Shown here piece after piece: positions 34,717 through 45,025 of a stretch of DNA of 64,000 nucleotides. Origin of the DNA: RI-153 sp963752935. Its GTDB lineage: Bacteria; Chloroflexota; Anaerolineae; Caldilineales; Caldilineaceae. Below the pieces are notes generated by a model. It saw only the letters and a program-made list of their open reading frames with translations. It had not been told where the DNA came from and ran no database searches. How positions within the stretch are numbered: the stretch's first letter is position 1; each line of letters begins with the position of its first letter. The stretch is from positions 620,001 through 684,000 of the forward strand of contig CAVWAL010000009.1 of assembly GCA_963752935.1 (NCBI GenBank). The letters run 5' to 3'. The position numbers were made by a program, and so were the translations under genes.

Positions 34717-36954
34717 ATGGTAACCATCGGCCTGGCGGGCAATCCGAATGCGGGGAAGAGTACGATCTTCAACGCGCTGACGGGATCGCATCAGCATGTG
34801 GGCAATTGGCCGGGCAAGACGGTTGAGAAGAAGGAAGGCCGTCTGCGCCTCGGCGATCAGGACGTGGTGGTAGTCGACCTGCCCGGCACCTACAGCCTCA
34901 GCGCCTTTTCGCTGGAAGAGATCATCGCCCGCAATTTTATCGTCGACGGCCACCCCGACGCCATCGTCTGCGTCGTGGACGCCGCCAACCTGGAGCGCAA
35001 TCTCTATCTGGTCATGCAGATTTTGGAGATGGGTGTAGCGGTGGTGGTGGCGCTGAATATGAGCGACGTGGCCGCCGGACGCGGCATCCAGATCGACCGC
35101 GTGAAACTCTCGGCGAAACTGGGCGGCATCCCCGTAATCGAAACAGTGGGCAACCGCGAAGTGGGTATCGACGGTCTAAAGACGGTGATCCTCGATGCAG
35201 TGGCGCAACAACGACGTTCGACCGCTGCGCTCTCGTTCGGCGATACGCTCAACGCTGAAATCGCCGCGCTGGCCGCCTTGATCGAGCAAGACGCCAGGCT
35301 GGTGCGCTATCCTTCGCAGTGGCTGGCCATTAAACTGTTGGAAAACGACGCCGAACTGATGGCGCAGGTGGCACACAACGCGGCGCTGGTTGAAGCGGCC
35401 ACGGCGGCAGTCGATCGGTTCATGGCGCAGACAGGCGACGAACCCGACACGCTCATCGCCGAAGCGCGCTACAGCACCATCGCAGCACTGGTACGCGACG
35501 CAGTGCGCCGCCCGCACGAGGACATGCTCACCACGTCAGACAAACTCGACGCTGTAATGACGCACCGGCTGTGGGGTGTGCCCATCTTTTTGAGCCTGAT
35601 GTGGATCGTCTTTCAATTTACGGCCAACGTCAGCGCGCCGTTTGTGGACTTCATCGACGGGCTGATCAACGGTGCGCCGGCGCGCTGGGCGACGCTTCTG
35701 CTGGCGGCGCTGCAACTGGACGGCACCTGGGCCGAAGCGCTGATCGTCGACGGCATCATCGCCGGTGTGGGCGGTGTGCTCGTCTTCGTGCCGGTGCTGA
35801 TGACGCTCTATCTGGCCATCGCCATCCTTGAAGATACGGGCTATATGGCCCGCGCCGCCTTTGTGATGGACCGGCTGATGAGCCGGTTGGGACTGCACGG
35901 TAAGAGCTTTTTGCCGCTGCTGGTGGGCTTTGGCTGCACCGTTCCGGCCATCTACGCCACGCGCACGCTGGAGAACGAACGCGACCGCAAGATCACCGGC
36001 TTTTTGGCCACGTTTATGAGTTGCGGGGCGCGGCTGCCCGTCTACGTCATCTTTGGCAGCGCGCTCTTCGGCGCAGCCGGCGGCAACCTGATCTTCGCCA
36101 TGTATCTCACGGGCATCGCCGTGGCCGTGCTCACCAGCCTCCTCTTCACGCGGGTGATCTTCCGCAACAAGCCGGTGCCACCCTTTGTGATGGAGTTGCC
36201 CCCCTACCGCGCCCCCAACTTGAAGACCGTCTTCAATAGCACAACCGAACGCACGCTGGGCTTCATACGCAAAGCGGGAACCACGATCCTGCTGGCTTCG
36301 ATGGCGGTGTGGCTGCTCTTGTCGGTCCCGGCGCGGATGGGTGTGGGCGGCTTCGCCCAGGTAGCGCCGGAAGAGAGTATCTTCGGCACAGTGAGCAAGG
36401 TGACAGCACCGATCTTCGCCCCGGCGGGCTTCGGCACCTGGCAGGCCAGCGGCGCCCTGGTCACCGGCTTCCTGGCCAAGGAAGTGGTGGTGGCCACCAT
36501 GAGTCAAGTCTATATAGGTGAAGAAGAAGCAACAGCGGCAGAAACGGCGCCCACCTTCATACAAGACTTGCAGGGCATCGCGCTTTCACTGGGCGAGGCG
36601 CTCGTCCTCACCGTGCAGGAAGTGGTCAACATTGCGCCGCGCACGGCCAACCTGGTGCTGGGCATTATCCCCGGTGCGGCGCTGCCCGAAGCCAACTTCC
36701 TGGGCGCGGCCGCCGAAGAAGAGGGGTTGACGGACTTACAAAGCGTGCTGGCATCGAGTTTCACACCGCTGAGCGCGGTGGCGTTTTGTGTCTTCATTCT
36801 GCTCTACGTCCCCTGCATGACGGCGCTGGCCGCCATGCGCCACGAGTTCGGCAGCAAGTGGACGCTGGCGCAGGTCGGCTACACGTTGGGCGTGGCCTGG
36901 CTGGCGGCGGTACTGGTCTTCCAGTTCGGCAGCCTGCTGGGGATGGGAGGCTGA
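34717..36954 (+). CDS. feoB: Ferrous iron transporter FeoB
   Basis: 745 residues. The N-terminal G domain has GNPNAGKST (G1), DLPGTYSL (G3) and NMSD (G4); a helical GDI-like region follows to about 270, then the polytopic core with GFGCTVPAIYATRTLENERDR and LPVYVIFG, the Gate and cysteine/serine motifs of FeoB. It imports Fe(II). ATG 34717 follows AAAAGGAG. FeoC-like gene starts two bases after the stop. Confidence 0.96.
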   Translation: MVTIGLAGNPNAGKSTIFNALTGSHQHVGNWPGKTVEKKEGRLRLGDQDVVVVDLPGTYSLSAFSLEEIIARNFIVDGHPDAIVCVVDAANLERNLYLVMQILEMGVAVVVALNMSDVAAGRGIQIDRVKLSAKLGGIPVIETVGNREVGIDGLKTVILDAVAQQRRSTAALSFGDTLNAEIAALAALIEQDARLVRYPSQWLAIKLLENDAELMAQVAHNAALVEAATAAVDRFMAQTGDEPDTLIAEARYSTIAALVRDAVRRPHEDMLTTSDKLDAVMTHRLWGVPIFLSLMWIVFQFTANVSAPFVDFIDGLINGAPARWATLLLAALQLDGTWAEALIVDGIIAGVGGVLVFVPVLMTLYLAIAILEDTGYMARAAFVMDRLMSRLGLHGKSFLPLLVGFGCTVPAIYATRTLENERDRKITGFLATFMSCGARLPVYVIFGSALFGAAGGNLIFAMYLTGIAVAVLTSLLFTRVIFRNKPVPPFVMELPPYRAPNLKTVFNSTTERTLGFIRKAGTTILLASMAVWLLLSVPARMGVGGFAQVAPEESIFGTVSKVTAPIFAPAGFGTWQASGALVTGFLAKEVVVATMSQVYIGEEEATAAETAPTFIQDLQGIALSLGEALVLTVQEVVNIAPRTANLVLGIIPGAALPEANFLGAAAEEEGLTDLQSVLASSFTPLSAVAFCVFILLYVPCMTALAAMRHEFGSKWTLAQVGYTLGVAWLAAVLVFQFGSLLGMGG

Positions 36955-36955
36955 T

Positions 36956-37225
36956 ATGCAACTACGCGAAGTATTGGCGGCGTTTGAACAAGGCGGTTCC
37001 ATGTCTCTGGCCGAAATGTCGCGCCGCCATGATGTCGATCCCAGCGTGCTAGAAGACATGATCCAGTTCTGGGTACGCAAAGGACGCCTGCGCGACGCCT
37101 GCAACGCGGGTGGCTGCGGAAGTTGCCACCAGAGCGGTAGCTGCAGCGCCGTGAGCACATCCACGAACCAGCCACACCGCTATGAACTGGTAACGGAGCG
37201 GCGGACGATGATTTCGTTGAGTTGA
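36956..37225 (+). CDS. feoC: FeoC-like transcriptional regulator/accessory protein
   Basis: 89 residues. The N-terminal winged-helix (MQLREVLAAFEQGGSMSLAE) matches FeoC, and CNAGGCGSCHQSGSC gives C-x4-C-x2-C-x5-C, the cluster-binding loop of FeoC proteins that can hold an oxygen-sensitive Fe-S cluster. It begins two bases after feoB. FeoC is otherwise mostly known in gamma-proteobacteria, so its presence here is notable but not unique. Confidence 0.85.
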   Translation: MQLREVLAAFEQGGSMSLAEMSRRHDVDPSVLEDMIQFWVRKGRLRDACNAGGCGSCHQSGSCSAVSTSTNQPHRYELVTERRTMISLS

Positions 37226-37240
37226 AAATTGCGAATCCGC

Positions 37241-38240
37241 CTACTCTTTTCTCTGGCTTTCGCGCCGCGCCAATCCTGCCGCCGTATACATGGCGTCGAT
37301 GACATGTTGATTGGCGATGGCATCGCTGCCACCGGTGATGGGGGAGGCGCCGGTCTCACAGCAATGGACAAACGCCTGTAGCTGGTGGAAGTAGCTGGTG
37401 TCGCCGTCGACGCGCTCCCGGCGTTGGCCGGATCGTGTACGCACCGTGATCCAGTGGAAGTAGTGCGGCAGAAAGGGAAATACCACAGACAGTGCGCCGG
37501 CCGTCCCTGTGACGGCCGCCGTCAACCGCAACAAACGCGCCGACAGCAGCGCGCAGGTGATCTCGCCGCTGCACTCTTCAGAAAAGCGGAGTTGGGCGCG
37601 CATCCAGCGATCCACTTGCGGGCGGATCAGGCGCGCTTCGGCGTGGGTCACCTCCGGTTCTGCACCCAAGAGATGACGCAGCAGGTGGACGGCGTAGCAG
37701 CCCACATCCATGGCAGCGCCGCCGGCCAGATCGTAACGGAACTGAATGCTGTTGGGCGGCAGAAAGGGGATGCAGAATTGCGCCGCCACGTGGCGGATCT
37801 GCCCCAATTCTCCGCTGTCGACGATCTCTTTGAGCCGCGCCGCCAGTGGATGGTAGCGGTAGTGAAAGGCTTCGATCAGCACACGTTTCTGGCTGACTGC
37901 CGTCTCGACCATCCGTTGGGCGTCTTCGGCGTTGGCGGCCAGCGGCTTCTCGCAGAGGACGTGTTTCCCCGCCGTCAAGGCGCGCAGCGTCCACGCTGCG
38001 TGCAGGCTGTTGGGCAACGGAATATAAACTGCGTCGAGTGCCGGGTCATCCAGCAGGCGGGCGTAGTCGACATGAACAGTGGGAATCCCGTATCGGGCAG
38101 CGAAACGCTTCGCCCGCGCCGGCTCGCGTGCGGCGACGGCGGCGACTTCCACTGTCGGGCAGACGCTGCGCCGGATGAATCAGCGCCTTAACGGCGATGG
38201 CAGCGGCGCCCAGAATGCCGATTTTCAGCGGACGGGACAT
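37241..38240 (-). CDS. Gfo/Idh/MocA family oxidoreductase (apparent frameshift near the N-terminus)
   Basis: The N-terminus MSRPLKIGILGAAAIAVKAL (from ATG 38240, after AGGAATTCC) carries the dinucleotide fold. The rest, VEVAAVAAREPARAKRFAARY onward with CEKPLAAN and EAFHYRYHPLA, is in another frame. Removing one base from the GGG at 38157-38159 joins them as ...QRLPTVEVAAV. The corrected protein has about 332 residues, normal for the family, and probably oxidises a sugar or trans-dihydrodiol-like compound. As written, only the downstream frame (37241-38152) is long. Confidence 0.82.
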
Positions 38241-38318
38241 GGAATTCCTCTTGACAGCCGGTAGGTGAAGTGACTATGCTTGATCTAGCACATGAACCAC
38301 TCGAAGGAGGTATCCCCC

Positions 38319-38819
38319 GTGCCTCAGCCTACCACATCGATGACGTGGCCGGAAGTGCAGATCCGGCGCTTCCTCACCACACGGCCGGGCATCTGGTTTG
38401 GCCGCTATATTTTGCCCTACCTGGACCGTCCACTCCTTGCGCTCTCGCATGGACGTTACAGCATGTCGCCCGGGCAGCCGGTGCTCCTGCTCTTCACCGC
38501 CGGCGCCAGGACAGGGCGACGTCGCGCCACGCCCATGCTCTACTTCCGCGACCGCGGCCGGCTGATCGTCGTTGCCTCCAACGGCGGACGCAGCTTCCAT
38601 CCCGGCTGGTGTTACAACCTTCGCGCGCATCCCGAAGCCACAGCGTACGTGGGCGGAGAGGTGATCCGCTGTGTTGCGCGTGAGGCGCAAGAGGCAGAAC
38701 GCGCGCGACTGTGGCAGAAAGCAGTCAATTATTTCGACGGCTTCACGCTCTACGCACAGAATGCCACGCGCACCATTCCTATCTTCATTCTTGAGCCCTG
38801 CAAACAAGATAGTCTGTAG
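38319..38819 (+). CDS. Nitroreductase/deazaflavin-dependent oxidoreductase (Ddn-like)
   Basis: 166 residues from GTG 38319. A perfect AAGGAGGT lies at 38304-38311, inside the frame that could also start at ATG 38292, so the GTG is preferred. LLLFTAGARTGRRRATPMLYF, VVASNGGRSFHPGWCYNLRAHPEA and ATAYVGGEVIRCVAREA match the F420-binding Ddn family. It is expected to use F420H2; the substrate is unknown. Confidence 0.87.
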   Translation: MPQPTTSMTWPEVQIRRFLTTRPGIWFGRYILPYLDRPLLALSHGRYSMSPGQPVLLLFTAGARTGRRRATPMLYFRDRGRLIVVASNGGRSFHPGWCYNLRAHPEATAYVGGEVIRCVAREAQEAERARLWQKAVNYFDGFTLYAQNATRTIPIFILEPCKQDSL

Positions 38820-38862
38820 TCAACTTTTCAACCTTTGTCCCTCATGATGCAAGGAACCTCCC

Positions 38863-39762
38863 ATGACATCTTCCTCTGTCGAAAGACAAATACGCTCCGG
38901 ATTGCCCGTCATTCGCCTTCTCAACGGGTATCTGCCGCTTTCGATCTCGCGCCGGCTGATAGGACTAAGTGTAGCGCGCATGAAATTGCCAGAGCACATT
39001 ACAGGCCAAACGGTGTCCGCCGATGGTGTGCCGTGCCGGTGGCTTATCCCTGACGACATCGCCCAGGATGGCGTGTTGCTTTACCTGCACGGCGGGGGGT
39101 TTGTCTTCGGGCTGACCTCCCTGCACATAGAAATGACGGCGTCCCTGGCCCGGCGGATGGGTGTGCGCGCCCTGATGGTGGACTACCGTCTGGCGCCGGA
39201 ATACCCGTTCCCGACACCGCTAGAAGATTGCGTCACCGCCTACCGCTGGCTGCTACAACAGGGCATTCCCGCCCACAACATTTTCATCGCGGGTGACTCC
39301 GCCGGCGGCAATTTGACCATCACCACGTTGATGCAGCTACGCGATGACGGCGATCCACTCCCCGCGGCGGCCGCTGCCCTTTCACCGGTGACAGACTTCG
39401 TCGACAAACTAAGACGCTTCGAAGAGACCCGCGACCCGCTGCTTCACCCCAGAGCGACCAAATTGTTCAACAGGTCCTACGTCGCCGGTCACGATCCGCG
39501 CGATCCCCGGCTGTCGCCTGTCTACGGGGATTGGCGTGGCCTGCCGCCGCTGTTGATCCACGCCGGCGAGGACGAGGTCCTGCGCCAGGATGCAATTGCC
39601 GCCGCCGAAGCCGCCGAAGCCGCAGGCGTCGACGTGCAGTTAGAGATCTACCCGCGCATGTGGCACGTGTGGCAGATCAACCTGTCGCTGCCGCAGACGG
39701 TGCAATCGCTAGACGAGATCGCTAATTTCTTCACGCAAAAGAAGAGATCGACGGATTTGTAA
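38863..39762 (+). CDS. Alpha/beta hydrolase, hormone-sensitive lipase family esterase
   Basis: 299 residues. The oxyanion motif HGGG (LLYLHGGGFVFG) and nucleophile motif GDSAGG place it in the HSL family. The acid is likely in HAGEDEVL and the histidine in RMWHVWQI. It hydrolyses short- to medium-chain esters. No signal peptide is seen. It lies 43 bp after the Ddn-like gene and may be cotranscribed with it. Confidence 0.92.
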   Translation: MTSSSVERQIRSGLPVIRLLNGYLPLSISRRLIGLSVARMKLPEHITGQTVSADGVPCRWLIPDDIAQDGVLLYLHGGGFVFGLTSLHIEMTASLARRMGVRALMVDYRLAPEYPFPTPLEDCVTAYRWLLQQGIPAHNIFIAGDSAGGNLTITTLMQLRDDGDPLPAAAAALSPVTDFVDKLRRFEETRDPLLHPRATKLFNRSYVAGHDPRDPRLSPVYGDWRGLPPLLIHAGEDEVLRQDAIAAAEAAEAAGVDVQLEIYPRMWHVWQINLSLPQTVQSLDEIANFFTQKKRSTDL

Positions 39763-39890
39763 CTTTTTCTTCGTGTTTCTTCGTGGATCATCTACTGACG
39801 TACTCCCGGGTCGATTTTGCAAGAACGCAGGCAGCGCCGATAATGCAAGCGCATCAAAGTCACATTCGCCGTTGTACCGGGAGTCGACCC

Positions 39891-41621
39891 ATGATCCGCA
39901 ATTTCTTTGCCTACTACCTGCCCTACCGCCGCCTCTTTTTGCTCGACTTCTCCAGCGCCGTGGTGGTGGGCCTGCTGGAACTGATATTCCCGCTGGCTGT
40001 CAATCAGTTCATCGACAGGCTGCTGCCCAGCCAGGACTGGCCGATGATCCTGCTGGCGGCGGCGGGGCTACTGTTGATCTACACGGTCAACACGTGGCTG
40101 CAATACGTGGTCACCTACTGGGGACACATGCTGGGCATCAACATCGAAACCGAGATGCGCCGCAAAGCCTTCGATCACATCCAGAAGCTCTCATTCCGCT
40201 TCTTCGACAACAACAAGACCGGTCACCTGCTGGCACGCGTTACCACCGATCTGCACACCATCGGCGAAGTGGCCCACCACGGCCCCGAAGACGTCTTCAT
40301 CGCCATCATGACGCTGGTTGGCGCCTTCGGTCTGATGGCGTGGATCAACTGGGAACTGACGGCGCTCACCTTCGTGATTGTGCCGGTGGTGGCCTGGGTA
40401 GCGGTCTACTTTAACCAGAAGATGACCCACACCTACACCCTCCTCTTCAATAACCTCGGCCAGTTCAACGCCCGCGTCGAAGACACAGTGGGCGGCATCC
40501 GCGTGGTGCAGGCATTCGCCAACGAAGCCCACGAAGCGAAGCTCTTTGCCGAGAACAACCAGAACTACCGCACCACCAAGTTGACGGCCTATAACATCAT
40601 GGCCAAGAGCATTTCGTTTAGCTACATGCTCATGCGCTTCATTGCCATCTTTGTCATGGTCTGCGGCACCTGGTTTGTGATCCGCGAGCAGTTGACCTAC
40701 GGCGAGTTCGTCGCCTTCCTGCTGCTCACCGAGCTATTCTTCCGCCCGATTCAGAAGATCAACGCTGTCATCGAGACCTACCCCAGTGGCATCGCCGGCT
40801 TCAAACGCTACCAGGAACTGCTGGCGACCGAACCCGACATCGTCGACGCGCCCGACGCCGTGGACGTACACGATCTCAAAGGCGACATCCGCTACAACGA
40901 CATCACCTTCGGCTACGACCAACACAGCAAAGTCATCAAGAACCTCAATCTCGTCATCACCGCCGGGGAAACCGTGGCCTTCGTCGGCCCCTCCGGCGCC
41001 GGGAAATCGACGCTGTGCAGCCTGCTCCCTCGCTTCTACGAATTGGACAGCGGCAGCATCACCATCGACGGCATCGACATCCGCCAGATGACGCTCTCCT
41101 CATTGCGCCGCCAGATCGGCATCGTGCAACAGGACGTCTTCCTCTTCGCCGGAACAATGGCCGAAAACATCGCCTATGGCAAACTCGACGCCGGCGCCGA
41201 AGAACTGTGGGCCGCCGCCCGGCTGGCCCAGTTGGAGGGTTTCATCCGCAGCCTGCCCGACGGCATGCAGACGGTGATTGGCGAGCGTGGTGTCAAACTT
41301 TCAGGTGGACAAAAACAACGTGTCTCCATCGCGCGCATGTTCCTCAAAAACCCGCCGATCCTGATCCTGGACGAGGCCACCTCCGCGCTGGACACCGAGA
41401 CCGAAATCGCCATTCAGCGCTCGCTGGAAGAACTGGCCAAAGGACGCACCACCCTGGTCATCGCCCATCGCCTTTCCACGGCGGCCCGCGCCGACCGTAT
41501 CATCGTCATCGACTACGACCAGGCCATCGAGATTGGCACCCACGCCGATCTCCTCACCCGCAACGGTCGCTACGCCAACCTCTGGCGCGCCTTCGAGCAC
41601 GGGGTGACGATAGGCGCTTGA
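39891..41621 (+). CDS. ABC exporter, fused membrane and ATPase domains (MsbA-like)
   Basis: 576 residues from ATG 39891 (GGGAG upstream); the open frame begins at 39783 without support. Six membrane helices occupy roughly residues 10-310. The ATPase domain has Walker A VGPSGAGKST, signature LSGGQKQR, Walker B ILILDEATSALD and H-loop IAHRLST. It probably works as a homodimer exporting lipid or drug-like molecules. It converges with cydC. Confidence 0.92.
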   Translation: MIRNFFAYYLPYRRLFLLDFSSAVVVGLLELIFPLAVNQFIDRLLPSQDWPMILLAAAGLLLIYTVNTWLQYVVTYWGHMLGINIETEMRRKAFDHIQKLSFRFFDNNKTGHLLARVTTDLHTIGEVAHHGPEDVFIAIMTLVGAFGLMAWINWELTALTFVIVPVVAWVAVYFNQKMTHTYTLLFNNLGQFNARVEDTVGGIRVVQAFANEAHEAKLFAENNQNYRTTKLTAYNIMAKSISFSYMLMRFIAIFVMVCGTWFVIREQLTYGEFVAFLLLTELFFRPIQKINAVIETYPSGIAGFKRYQELLATEPDIVDAPDAVDVHDLKGDIRYNDITFGYDQHSKVIKNLNLVITAGETVAFVGPSGAGKSTLCSLLPRFYELDSGSITIDGIDIRQMTLSSLRRQIGIVQQDVFLFAGTMAENIAYGKLDAGAEELWAAARLAQLEGFIRSLPDGMQTVIGERGVKLSGGQKQRVSIARMFLKNPPILILDEATSALDTETEIAIQRSLEELAKGRTTLVIAHRLSTAARADRIIVIDYDQAIEIGTHADLLTRNGRYANLWRAFEHGVTIGA

Positions 41622-41635
41622 TCGAACATGCGACC

Positions 41636-43270
41636 CTATCGCTGAATCCGGATTTCTGCATCAAATGGGTAAGCGGCCACTGCGTCGGGCTGGTGGGTGG
41701 CGAGGAGGATCGTGCGGTCCTTTGCGACGGTGAAGACGGTGCGGAGCACGTCAACCGCGGTGATGGGATCGAGGTTGGCGGTCATTTCATCGAGCAGCCA
41801 GATGGGCGCATCCTTCAAGAGCACGCGCGCCAGGGCAACGCGTTGACGTTCGCCACCGCTGAGAAGTGCACCACCCTCGCCGACATAGGTGTCGTAGCCG
41901 TTGGGCAACGTCGCGATGAACTCGTGAATCTGCGCGGCCTGGGCGGCGGCCTCGACTGCGCCGTCGCCGGCCGATCTGCGGCCAATACGAATGTTCTCGC
42001 GCAGGGTGGTGTTAAAAAGGTGCACACGCTGCGTCATCACGCCAAAGGTGCGGCGCACTTCTTCGTGGGGTAGCCTGCGCAGATCCACACCCCCCACCTC
42101 GATCGTCCCCGCTTCATACTCGGCAAAGCGCAACAAAATGTTGATCAGCGAAGACTTGCCGGCGCCGCTCTCCCCCGTGACCAGAACGTGTTGGCCGTAA
42201 GCAACCTCTAGCGAAAAATCGGCGAGGATCGGCGGCTCGCTCTCTTCGTACCGGAAGGTGACTCGATCCAGCTTTAGCGCCGGACGGTCCGGCGCCGGCG
42301 TGGATGGCAGCGCCGGCTCCTCAATCGCCGGCGTGCTGTCGAGTACGGCGAAGACGTTGCGCGCTGCCGTCAGTTGGCGGCCCAGCTTCTGCCCGGCCGG
42401 CGCCAGCGGCGTCACCGCCTCGAAGGCGGCGATGGCCCCCAGCGTCAAGGTGGCCAGCAGCACACCGTCCACCCGATCGATGGCGACCCACAGGACGGTG
42501 ACTGCGGCCAGGTTGACCATCAGCGTCGAGAACGCAGACTGCACGCCGTCGAGCCGGGCCAGGGATCGTTCCCAGCGCGCCAGATCGTCGGTGGTCTGCC
42601 CCAGTTGGCCCTGTAAGTGGGCGGCGTAGCCAAAGGCCAGGGCATCGGCCAGCCCCTGGATCATGTCCACGAGATGGGTGTTGACCTCTGTGCGTGCGTC
42701 AACCACGGCACGCCCCGCCCCTGCGCCGCTCCACCATGTCCACAACGGCAGCAAAGTCGCCGTGACGAGCAAGAAGCCCACCAGCGTCAGCGCCGCCCAT
42801 ATATCGAAGAAGCTGAAGGTGATACCGACCACGGCGATGGTAATGACGGCCACCAGCGGCGGGCTGACCAGGCGCAAGTAGAGATCTTGCAGTTCTTCAA
42901 TATCAGAGACGATGCGCGAGATCAAGTCGCCGCTCCGGAACGAATAGCGCTGTGCCAACGAGAGCGGTTCAATGCGGGCGTAAAACCAGACACGCAGCCG
43001 CGCCAGCAAGCGAAAGGTGACATCGTGACTGCTCAGCCGTTCGAGGTAGCGAAAGAGGGCGCGGGAAAGGCCGAAGAACCGCACAGCGGTGGGCGCCACC
43101 CCCAGAGATGCGATCCCCAGTTGCAGGGCGGCGGTGCTGATCAGCCAGGCGGAGGTCATCATCAAGGCGATGCTGCTCAAAATTGTGAGCACAGCGAGCA
43201 GCAACGCCAACAGGGCGCCACGCCAGAACGGACGCAGCAAACCCACGAGGCGGCGAAGTTCGGCCATCAC
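41636..43270 (-). CDS. cydC: Thiol/haem ABC exporter subunit CydC
   Basis: 544 residues: a membrane domain (to about 310) followed by an ATPase domain with Walker A VTGESGAGKSS, signature LLSGGERQRVALARVLL and Walker B WLLDEMTANLDP. LSRALFRYLERLSSHDVTFR is characteristic of CydC. With CydD it exports cysteine or glutathione and is needed for bd oxidase assembly. It overlaps cydD by 4 bp and ends the cydABDC operon. Confidence 0.92.
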   Translation of the reverse strand: MMAELRRLVGLLRPFWRGALLALLLAVLTILSSIALMMTSAWLISTAALQLGIASLGVAPTAVRFFGLSRALFRYLERLSSHDVTFRLLARLRVWFYARIEPLSLAQRYSFRSGDLISRIVSDIEELQDLYLRLVSPPLVAVITIAVVGITFSFFDIWAALTLVGFLLVTATLLPLWTWWSGAGAGRAVVDARTEVNTHLVDMIQGLADALAFGYAAHLQGQLGQTTDDLARWERSLARLDGVQSAFSTLMVNLAAVTVLWVAIDRVDGVLLATLTLGAIAAFEAVTPLAPAGQKLGRQLTAARNVFAVLDSTPAIEEPALPSTPAPDRPALKLDRVTFRYEESEPPILADFSLEVAYGQHVLVTGESGAGKSSLINILLRFAEYEAGTIEVGGVDLRRLPHEEVRRTFGVMTQRVHLFNTTLRENIRIGRRSAGDGAVEAAAQAAQIHEFIATLPNGYDTYVGEGGALLSGGERQRVALARVLLKDAPIWLLDEMTANLDPITAVDVLRTVFTVAKDRTILLATHQPDAVAAYPFDAEIRIQR

Positions 43271-44992
43271 ACAGCCTCCCCAAAGGCGTGGAGCAACTCA
43301 AAATAGGCGCCGCGGCGGGCGATGAGTTGGTCGTGATTGCCAATCTCGGCAATGCGCCCGGCATCGAGGACCACGATCCTGTCGGCATGACGGATGGTTT
43401 CGAGGCGGTGGGCAATGGTGATGATGGTGGCTTTACCGTTCAATTCGGCCAGATTCGTCTGGATAGCGCGCTCGTTGACCAGATCGAGGTTGGCCGTGGC
43501 TTCGTCGAAGATGTAGAGGGCTGCCTGTCGCAGCAGCGCCCGCGCCAGCACGATGCGTTGCGCCTGACCACCGCTGAGACGCGCGGCATTTTCGCCTAGG
43601 ATCGTGTCGTATCCTTGCGGCAGTTGGGCGATGAAGTCGTGGGCGTGGGCCGCCTGCGCCGCCGCCACAATCGCGGCCTGATCGGCACGCCTCGCGCCCA
43701 ATGCGAATGTTGTCGGCCACGCTTAAATTGAAGAGGTAGCCACGCTGCGAAACCCAGCCGATCTGATCGCGCCAGGCCCCGGCCTGTACGCTGTGCAGCG
43801 CAATGCTCCCGGCTGCACCGTCAAGGAAGATCGCCCCGGCGCTGGGTTGCACAAAACGCAGCAGCAGGTTGGCCACCGTCGATTTACCGCTGCCGGTGGC
43901 GCCCACGAGTGCGATCTGTTCGCCCCGATGGATGGTGAGCGAGAAGGCCTGCAGGGCAGTTCGTTCGCCGTCCTCGAAGGCGACGGAGACATTGGCGAAG
44001 CGAATCTGTTCAAAATCCAGAACCGTGGCATCGCCGCTTTCGTCGGGCATCGGCGTATCGAGGATCGCGAAGATACGCACGGCCGCGGCCGCATCCTGGC
44101 CGGCGTGGAATTTGGCGCCCAGTTGGCGGAGCGGCATGTAGAATTCCGGCGCAATGACCAATAGAAAGAGCGCCTGCTCGAAAACGAGTTGACCGTAGAG
44201 CAGGCGCAAACCGATTTCCACGGCGACGACGGCGACACTGATGGTGGCGAGCAATTCCAGCGTAAAGGCCGAAAGGAAGGCGACGCGCAGCACGGCCAGC
44301 GTGCTCTGCCGATAGCGATCGCTGATGCGGGCGATGATGTCGATCTGTGCCTTGCTGCGGTTGAAGAGTTTGAGCGTGGTCAGCCCCTGCATCACGTCAA
44401 GGAAGTGGCCGCTCATCTGCCCCAGTTGCGCGTACCGGCTTTGGGCCAGCGCGCCCGCAGCCTTGCCGATCAGGATCATGAAGAGGGGGATCAGCGGGGC
44501 CGTTACCAGCAGCACGCCAAAGGTGAGCAGATCAATGGGCAACACCACCGCCAGGATCATCAGCGGGATGAGCACGGCGGTAAAGAGGGCCGGGATGTAG
44601 TCGCGGAAGTAGCTGTCCAGCGCGTCGATGCCATCGGTGGCGGTGAGCGTCAACTCGCCGCTGCGTTGGCGCTGGATGAAAGACGGCCCCAGGCCGATCA
44701 AGTGGGCGACGAGGCGGCGGCGCAGATCCTGTTTGATGCGAATGGCGATTTCTGCCGCTGTGATCTGGATCCCGGCCTGAGTCAGCGCCCGCAGCCCCAC
44801 CACCCCAAGCAGGCCGAGGAAGAGCATCCCCAGCCCCTGACGACCGCCCCCCTGCAAGAAGGCGCGATCAATGGCATGGCTCAAGAGCAGCGCCTGCCCG
44901 ATAATCAGTCCGGCGCCGATCACGCTCAGCGCCAGTGTGGCGATCAACGCCAAAAGGGCGAGACGCATCTCGCCCAGCAGACGTCTATCCAT
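43267..44992 (-). CDS. cydD: Thiol/haem ABC exporter subunit CydD (apparent frameshift)
   Basis: The N-terminal 430 or so residues (membrane domain, Walker A VGATGSGKST, up to ADNIRIG) read in one frame; the rest (AAIVAAAQAAHAHDFIAQLP, LSGGQAQRIVLARAL, IFDEATANLD) reads in another. One base too many near 43680-43690 accounts for it; total length 1726 bp is 3n+1 and the corrected protein has 574 residues. The intact catalytic motifs on both sides of the break favour an error over a dead gene. It lies 33 bp after cydB. Confidence 0.87.
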
Positions 44993-45025
44993 CAGCAGAG
45001 CACACAGATGAGCAGCAGTACAAGC

